From the NCBI GenBank assembly GCA_963995505.1, contig OZ023185.1, positions 13,341,691-13,405,690 on the forward strand: 64,000 bases of DNA. Reading direction: 5' to 3'. Source of the stretch: Hypericum androsaemum (Eukaryota; Streptophyta; Magnoliopsida; Malpighiales; Hypericaceae). The position numbers and the translations under genes are program-made. The number at the start of each line of letters is the position of its first letter. Within the stretch, counting starts at the first letter, position 1. The notes under the pieces are model-generated. The model was not told where the DNA came from. It saw only the letters and a program-made list of their open reading frames with translations, and did not search any database. Below, one piece after another: positions 58,637-64,000 of the stretch.

Positions 58637-58872
58637 CTAATGGAGTCAAGGCCAAGGACTTCGAACAACGTCCGACGCCCGGCCACTGCTCTATCAGATG
58701 TAGGTAAGACCTGCTATTGTTTCTGATTGATCATTTCATTTCATTTGCAGATGAATTCCGTACGAAGTTCATTTAAAAGAGTTGATCTTACTTGGGTAAA
58801 AAGTTGGGGGGATGGAGGTGCCACAAATAATTGGGTTAAAAGTTGAGGGTTTTTTTTTGAGAAAAAAAGTTT

Positions 58873-59708
58873 GGAAAAAGTCCACTTTCGTACCCTGTGG
58901 TATCGACCAAAATCACTTTAGTACCCTGTGGTAAAAAACCGATCAATCGAGTCATACTTATTCCAATTAACATCAAAAAGGGCCTCGGGCAGCTGCCCGG
59001 AGCTGCCCGAACCTACCCGCCCGCTGCCCGGGCCACGTGGCCAACCACGTCACCAATTTTGGTGACGTGGCGCCACGTCACCAATTCCTCTCCCCTCCGA
59101 TTTTCCTCCTCCTCCTCCGATTTTCCTCCTCCTCCTCCGATTTTCCTCCTCCTCCTCCGCCTCCTCCTCCTCCTCCTCCTCCTCTCCTCCTCCTCCCCGC
59201 GTCCTCCTCCCCCTCCTCCTCCTCCCCGCGTCCCCCTCCTCCTCTCCTCCTCCTCCTCCTCCTCCTCCTCTCCTCCTCCTCCTCCTCTCCTCCTCCTCCG
59301 CCTCCTCCTCTCCTCCTCCTCCTCCTCCTCCTCCTCCTCTTCCTCCGCCTCCTCCTCTCCTCCTCCTCCGCCTCCTCCTCCTCCTCCTCCTCCTCCTCCT
59401 CCTCCTCCCCGCGTCCCCCTCCTCCGCCTCCTCCTCTCCTCCTCCTCCTCCTCCTCCTCTCCTCCTCCTCCCCGCGTCCTCCTCCTCCTCCTCCTCTTGG
59501 TGACGTGGCGCCACGTCACCAAAATTGGTGACGTGGCTGGCCACGTGGCCCGGGCAGCGGGCGGGTAGGTTCGGGCAGCTCCGGGCAGCTGCCCGAGGCC
59601 CTTTTTGATGTTAATTGGAATAAGTATGACTCGATTGATCGGTTTTTTACCACAGGGTACTAAAGTGATTTTGGTCGATACCACAGGGTACGAAAGTGGA
59701 CTTTTCCC
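58873..59708. mobile_element. Long-TIR MULE-like element with CCT core, copy 4
   Basis: 836 bp with a perfect 9-bp target duplication AAAAAGTTT (58864-58872 and 59709-59717). Arms of ~210 bp are nearly perfect inverted copies. Each arm contains the same perfect 26-bp palindrome (59059-59084 and 59497-59522; centre GGCGCC flanked by TGACGT/ACGTCA). The core opens with three 20-bp units (GATTTTCCTCCTCCTCCTCC, about 59098-59158), then CCT runs. The arms are of the same subtype as copy 2. Confidence 0.93.
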
Positions 59709-59746
59709 AAAAAGTTTTGGCATAATTAATGAAGTGGTTAAACTAT

Positions 59747-62235
59747 GGAAAATTACTCTCAGGTCCTTCGTGTTTGACTAAATCTACTCAAAAGTCTCCC
59801 ATGTTTGAAAAATATACGCTGAAGTTTCCCGTGTTTGATTTTATTATACTTCCGAGTCCCTCGTTGACGTCAGTGGCACTTTTTTTTTGTCATGTAAATG
59901 AAAAAAATGACCTTGAAAAGTCAAAAAGGTTTCTCTTACCTTTCGACAGGACCCTTCTCACCGACGGCAACCGTTCCAATGTCGAAGCCAGCGCTGAGGA
60001 AGAGAAGCTCGACCATCCTCCTCCTTGCTCCTCTTCCTCTGCCCATTCTACTCTCCCCTCCCCCAACGCTCATCTCCTTTCAACTCCTTCCCCTTCATCG
60101 ACCGAGGAAGAGAAGCTTGACCATTCTGATGCCGTATCCAACGCCGCCTTCGGAATCTCAGCTCACAGTCATCGTGTCACGCCCCGATAAACAAGGCATG
60201 TCAACCGCCGCGGGGTAAATATCCCCGCAAGGCATCTTTATTTCTCAACTCATAAAAATTAAAATCCATCCTCTAGTCTTAAAATCCATAAAGAAATAAT
60301 TACAGCGAAAAGTCTTAAAACGAAAAGTCGAATGAATGAATGCATGTCCTCGCCTCTAGCTCTCACACTCGATCCACTCCCGTCGCATCTGAAACAAAAT
60401 ACAGATTTTGCTGAGTTTACGCAACTCAGTAAGCCGAACTCACAATTAACATACATACACATGCATACACAGATTGCACCAAACCAAAACAAAATCAACG
60501 ACTCTAACATCAACGACGGACTCCGGAGTACGACTATCGGGAACCTGTGGGGCACAGAAGACAAATCCTTAACTCTAGAAGCACGGAAACGAAAAGGACA
60601 GTCTCACCACAGGGCACAGATATCACCGATGCTCACATAGAGTACGAAAATCCAGAGTACTCTACGGGCACAGAAGCACCAGGATAATCCCGACCAGAAC
60701 AGATAGATTCAGATCACAGGCAGACTTAAAACGAATTCAGCTCGCATGGCAAACTTAAAACGAACTCAAATCACAGGCAGAGTGCGAAACAAATACGGCA
60801 CATACTCACAATGGTCAGATACGGACAGAATACACCCCAAACAGTCAAATACGGACGGATTACGCCCCAAATACGTTCATACTTTGCAGATGGAAAAAGG
60901 GTTCGACTTACCTCGTTTTCTTCTAACCTAACCTCGTCAATCCGCGTCTCTCCTAATTTTCGGCGTCCTCCTCAAGTCCCTACGATTTGTGATCAATCAC
61001 GCATTACGATTAATCTCCAAACTTCAACGATTCACAACAGAGAGGACAAGACAACGGGCAAGACAGCTTACCCTAGCGTGATTGATCTGGACTCGTCGTG
61101 TTCTCCCTCGTCCCTGGACTCACCCGGAAGATCTCCTCTACCTTGAAAGAGAAGAAAAACGGAAATTTCAGAGGGTGAGCTTTAGGGTTTCGTCCAGCCT
61201 TCTTTTATAGGGTAAGGTTTGGCAAAAGTTCAGTTTAGTCCCTGGACAAATTATAATTTGCTCCCCCCCTAACTTTTAATTATTCATTATGGTTTTCTGG
61301 TCCTCACACATCGCTCCCTCTCTATCCTTCTTCTCTCTCCTCCTCCAAGTCATCGCTCAATTTCCTCCTTGCCTCCCTCCTCGTTCCTAATTGGTTCCCT
61401 TCTCAATCACAGAAGACATTGCAACCTTTTCTTTTTTATGTCCATCCTTTTCTAATCAAAATACCAAATTAACCCAATTAATTGAACTCATTTAACAACA
61501 AATTTTAACGCCAATTGTTGCATATTGAAATCGGTGGGAGATTTAGAGGTTGAATTGGAAGATTTGGGAACTAGGGTTCAAGGCAGGAAAACTGGGGATT
61601 TTGGTCATCTAATGTTAATTTACATGAACAAGATGGTGAACGAAGATAATTAGGAACAATCATGAAATTGGAGGTTTAGTTGGAAGATTTATGAACGATG
61701 ATGCTAACAGAAGTTAATTTCTAATTGGAATTGTGCTTGCAATTTACAAAGGATTAACGACGGCGAAGGCCACCCCAACGCCGTCGTCCAAGCTTTTTCG
61801 TAACTTTTCCAGGAAATTGTTCAATAGAGGCTACTTCTGGAGGAAAATAGCAGCCGACAAGGAGAGGGATGTTCGGCGATGAGCCAGATTGAACTCCGAA
61901 GCCGGAGAAATTGATGAGGCATTGTTTAGACGATAAAATCAAGTATTTGTTTAGATGAGGTGTTGTTCACCGAATTTTGTGGATTTGTTTAGACGATTTT
62001 TGTGGGTTGGAAGATGATTGGAGTTCGCCGGAGAAGATGATCAAAGGCTTGGGTTGGTCGACCAAGGATAATTTTGTTATTTTAATGACAAAAATGAAAA
62101 AAAGAGTCACTGACGTCAGCGAGGGACCCGAAAGTATAATAAAATCAAACACAAAGAACTTCGGCGTATATTTTTAAACATGGAGACTTTTGAGTAGATT
62201 TAGTCAAACACGAAAGACCTGAGAGTAATTTCTCC
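59747..62235. mobile_element. MULE-like TIR element interrupted by a solo LTR
   Basis: Ends start GGAAAATTACTCTCAGG and mirror the right end GGAGAAATTACTCTCAGG. Arms are about 170-190 bp and include TGTTTGACTAAATCTACTC and TGACGTCAG. The flanking nine bases, TTAAACTAT and ATAAATTAT, agree at 7 of 9, fitting an old 9-bp duplication. The interior (59940-60170 and 61314-62030) has mixed composition with no recognised gene and could be captured sequence. Without the solo LTR it would be about 1.35 kb. Confidence 0.75.
60175..61308. mobile_element. Solo LTR
   Basis: 1,134 bp from TGTCACGCCCCG to GGTCCTCACA, flanked by a perfect 5-bp target duplication CATCG (60170-60174 and 61309-61313). It contains GAGTTTACGCAACTCAGTAAG-like text seen in many plant LTRs and no coding sequence or second LTR. 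The usual origin is recombination between two LTRs, which removes the interior. Confidence 0.87.
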
Positions 62236-62452
62236 ATAAATTATTAATGCGGTATGCCACGTGGATAAAAGTTATTAAATGACATAACACATAATATGAT
62301 TTAGTTAATTGAGATTTTTATGAACTGTTTGTCGTCTGGTCGGAAAAATTAGAAATCCGTATCATAAAACCAAAATCATAAGAGTTTTACCATTAATTTT
62401 TCAACAATGAAGAAAAGGTTAAACAACGGGCTAGAGGCCCGGCCCAACGTGG

Positions 62453-62479
62453 ATATATATATATATATATATATATATA
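62453..62479. repeat. (AT)n microsatellite in the UTP23 leader or promoter
   Basis: Thirteen AT units end 31 bases before the UTP23 ATG. Confidence 0.95.
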
Positions 62480-62510
62480 CACCCAAAACCAAAACCCACA
62501 GGAAGGGAGA

Positions 62511-63996
62511 ATGAGGGTGAAGAAGCAGAAACGGCACCGGAGGGCGGTGAGGTTCTTCACGGCGGTGTACGGTTTCCGGCAGCCGTACAAGATACTCTGC
62601 GACGGGACGTTCATACACCACCTGGTCGCCAACGACATCACCCCCGCCGACAAGGCCCTCTCCAGCATCCTCGGCGGCCCCGTCAAGCTCTACACAACCC
62701 GGTACCCCCGAGTTTTTTTTTGTTTGAAAGAAAAAGGATAAAGTTTTGTGCTTTCCGTTGTTTCTTTGTTGTTTGGTTATTGGGGTTTTTTTTTTCCTTC
62801 CAATTTTGCGTTTTGGGTGTTGGGTAGGTGCGTTCTTGGGGAGCTGAAGAGGCTTGGCGCTTCGTATTCCGAGTCCCTGGACCGGGCTCATCTGCTTCTG
62901 ACTGCGAGGTAAAAGTCTTACATTTTGCTTGGATATCAAATACTTAGGAGGTAATAAGGTAAGGTAGGGTAGATAATTTATGTTAATGTGGTTTCCATAG
63001 AGAATATTTAGGATTGTGGGAGGAGGGATGAGGTGAGGTAGGTTATGCATGACGATGGAGAATAAAGCTTCATCTTTCTAATGTCTTGGGTGCCTCCCTG
63101 TCTCGGGTTTGGCCTATTGAGCTGTGTCTGGTGTGTTTTGTGTTTGGTTGGTGAAGTAAGTTTGAGCGGTGAGGAATGGATTTTTTGGGTGTTAGGTGTG
63201 ATCATGAGAAAATTAAAAGTGCTGACGCATGCTTCGTGGATGTTATCGGCGAGAGTAATGCGGGGCATTTCTTTGCTGCTACCCAGGATGCTGATTTGAG
63301 GAAGAAGTTCAGGGAGGTTGGTCTCATCAACGTGTTTTTCCTTGCTTCTTTCATTTGCTAGGTGATTTTTTTTTTGTCAGTAACAAAAGATTGCGTAAAA
63401 GCTGATTTGCTGTTCCGGTTAATATGGTCCTTTTCTGCTTCCATATTTTTGGAAGGAAAGTTTTAAGCTTGCATTGATTTTTGCTTACTCGCAAACATTC
63501 CTCCATGACATAACTGGTACTGAAAACTTTGTGCAAATTCAATAAATGGAGCACTAAGATCTTTTAACAAATAAGATTATATTGTCCCTGGTTGTGGCAC
63601 CGGTGTAAGACGAAATACATTTAAGTACAAAGAAACTATAATGTAAGCAACCTCTCATTGACCGAGCTAAAGATTTAGCTTGTACTGCAGGTCCCAGGTG
63701 TTCCTCTCATATTTGCTTTGAGAAATGCTCTTCTCCTTGAGCCACCTTCTGAATTTCAGCATCAGTTTGCCAATAATTCTGAGCTTAAAAGGTTGCATGT
63801 GACTGAGGTAGAAGGAAAAATGTTGAAAAAGAGGGTAGAGAACCTTCCAGAAGATGAGGAAGTTGAAGCACATGATAAAGAAAATGGTAGCCCTGGAAGT
63901 GAAAGTTTGACCGTTCAACCCCCAGTAGTGAAGCGTGCAACGACAAAGGGATTGAAAGTCAAGGATGGACCTCAGTTTAAAAGGAAAAGAGCTAAG
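62511..63996 (+). CDS. UTP23: rRNA-processing protein UTP23, 5' part (continues beyond the window)
   Basis: Exons 62511-62701, 62828-62908, 63196-63316 and 63691-63996 join in phase; the last ends at AAG/GTAC near the window edge, so more follows. The start MRVKKQKRHRRAVRFFTAVYGF and the block PYKILCDGTFIHHLV identify UTP23, a PIN-domain-like protein of the small-subunit processome needed for early 18S rRNA cleavages and for releasing snR30 in yeast. The CVLGELKRLG, ARCDHEK and GHFFAATQD segments are in order, and Cys/His residues of the conserved zinc motif (C in RCVLGEL, C and H in RCDHEK) are visible. The fold continues with VPGVPLIFALRNALLLEPPS; a Lys-rich tail (FKRKRAK) begins at the edge. 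The first exon is GC-rich. Confidence 0.92.
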
Positions 63997-64000
63997 GTAC

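Larger units (their letters stand above)
58100..62400. mobile_element. Outer long-TIR element hosting nested insertions (tentative)
   Basis: Sequence at about 58130-58300 recurs inverted at about 62245-62370. Shared text includes TAATAACTTTTATCCA, a TTATGTG...CAT stretch and TCT.TGACCA-like ends. The two arms would enclose the captured fragment, GGA element copy 4 and the inner MULE. Exact ends and target duplication could not be fixed. Confidence 0.42.

Noticed and set aside
59898..60218. Two overlapping frames of 106 and 153 codons
   Set aside because: They overlap in different frames within a MULE interior, are Pro/Ser-rich, and run into the solo LTR insertion point.

Overview
This window is nuclear DNA from a flowering plant. 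The genes are split by AT-rich GT-AG introns, the proteins belong to plant families, and the spaces between genes are full of plant-type transposable elements (LTR, LINE, MULE, hAT, TRIM). First coding exons are markedly GC-rich while later exons are not. That 5'-to-3' GC gradient is most familiar from monocots, but I cannot name the species.

Seven protein genes can be modelled, with splice sites and phases that agree exon by exon. They are a zinc-finger ubiquitin protease of the UBP1/UBP2 type (2999-6140, +); a zinc-finger/UBA/PUB protein (18122-23771, +); a TBC Rab-GAP of the TBC1D13 type (26535-30953, +); a GDP-fucose O-fucosyltransferase-family protein (31998-35675, -); a small basic coiled-coil protein with a mitochondrial-type N-terminus (44168-44911, +); an alkaline ceramidase (45966-47571, -); and the 5' part of UTP23, an rRNA-processing factor, running off the right edge (62511 onward, +). 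A decayed second copy of the UBA/PUB gene lies upstream of the protease (1-2047). From memory, the first four genes match a cluster near At1g04830-At1g04910 in Arabidopsis, so the left 36 kb looks like an old conserved block.

The rest is mobile DNA, much of it with readable boundaries. There is a 394-bp TRIM (6694-7087); a young, nearly intact Ty3/gypsy element of probable centromeric CRM type on the minus strand (10121-16685), inserted in a 23-bp minisatellite; a hAT-type MITE just upstream of the UBA/PUB gene (17679-18056); two decayed LINEs (39371-42120 and 49267-55126); a long-TIR MULE (42443-43992); and a nested stack at 57.6-62.4 kb that holds MULE-type elements, a captured gene fragment and a solo LTR.

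The most unusual content is a family of four long-inverted-repeat elements (35885-37004, about 37237-37541 next to an assembly gap, 38011-38969 and 58873-59708). The three complete copies have perfect 9-bp target duplications. Their ~200-bp terminal repeats are packed with palindromes and ACGT/G-box motifs, and their whole core is a GGA/CCT purine-pyrimidine minisatellite with no recognisable gene. One copy sits about 210 bp upstream of the O-fucosyltransferase start codon.
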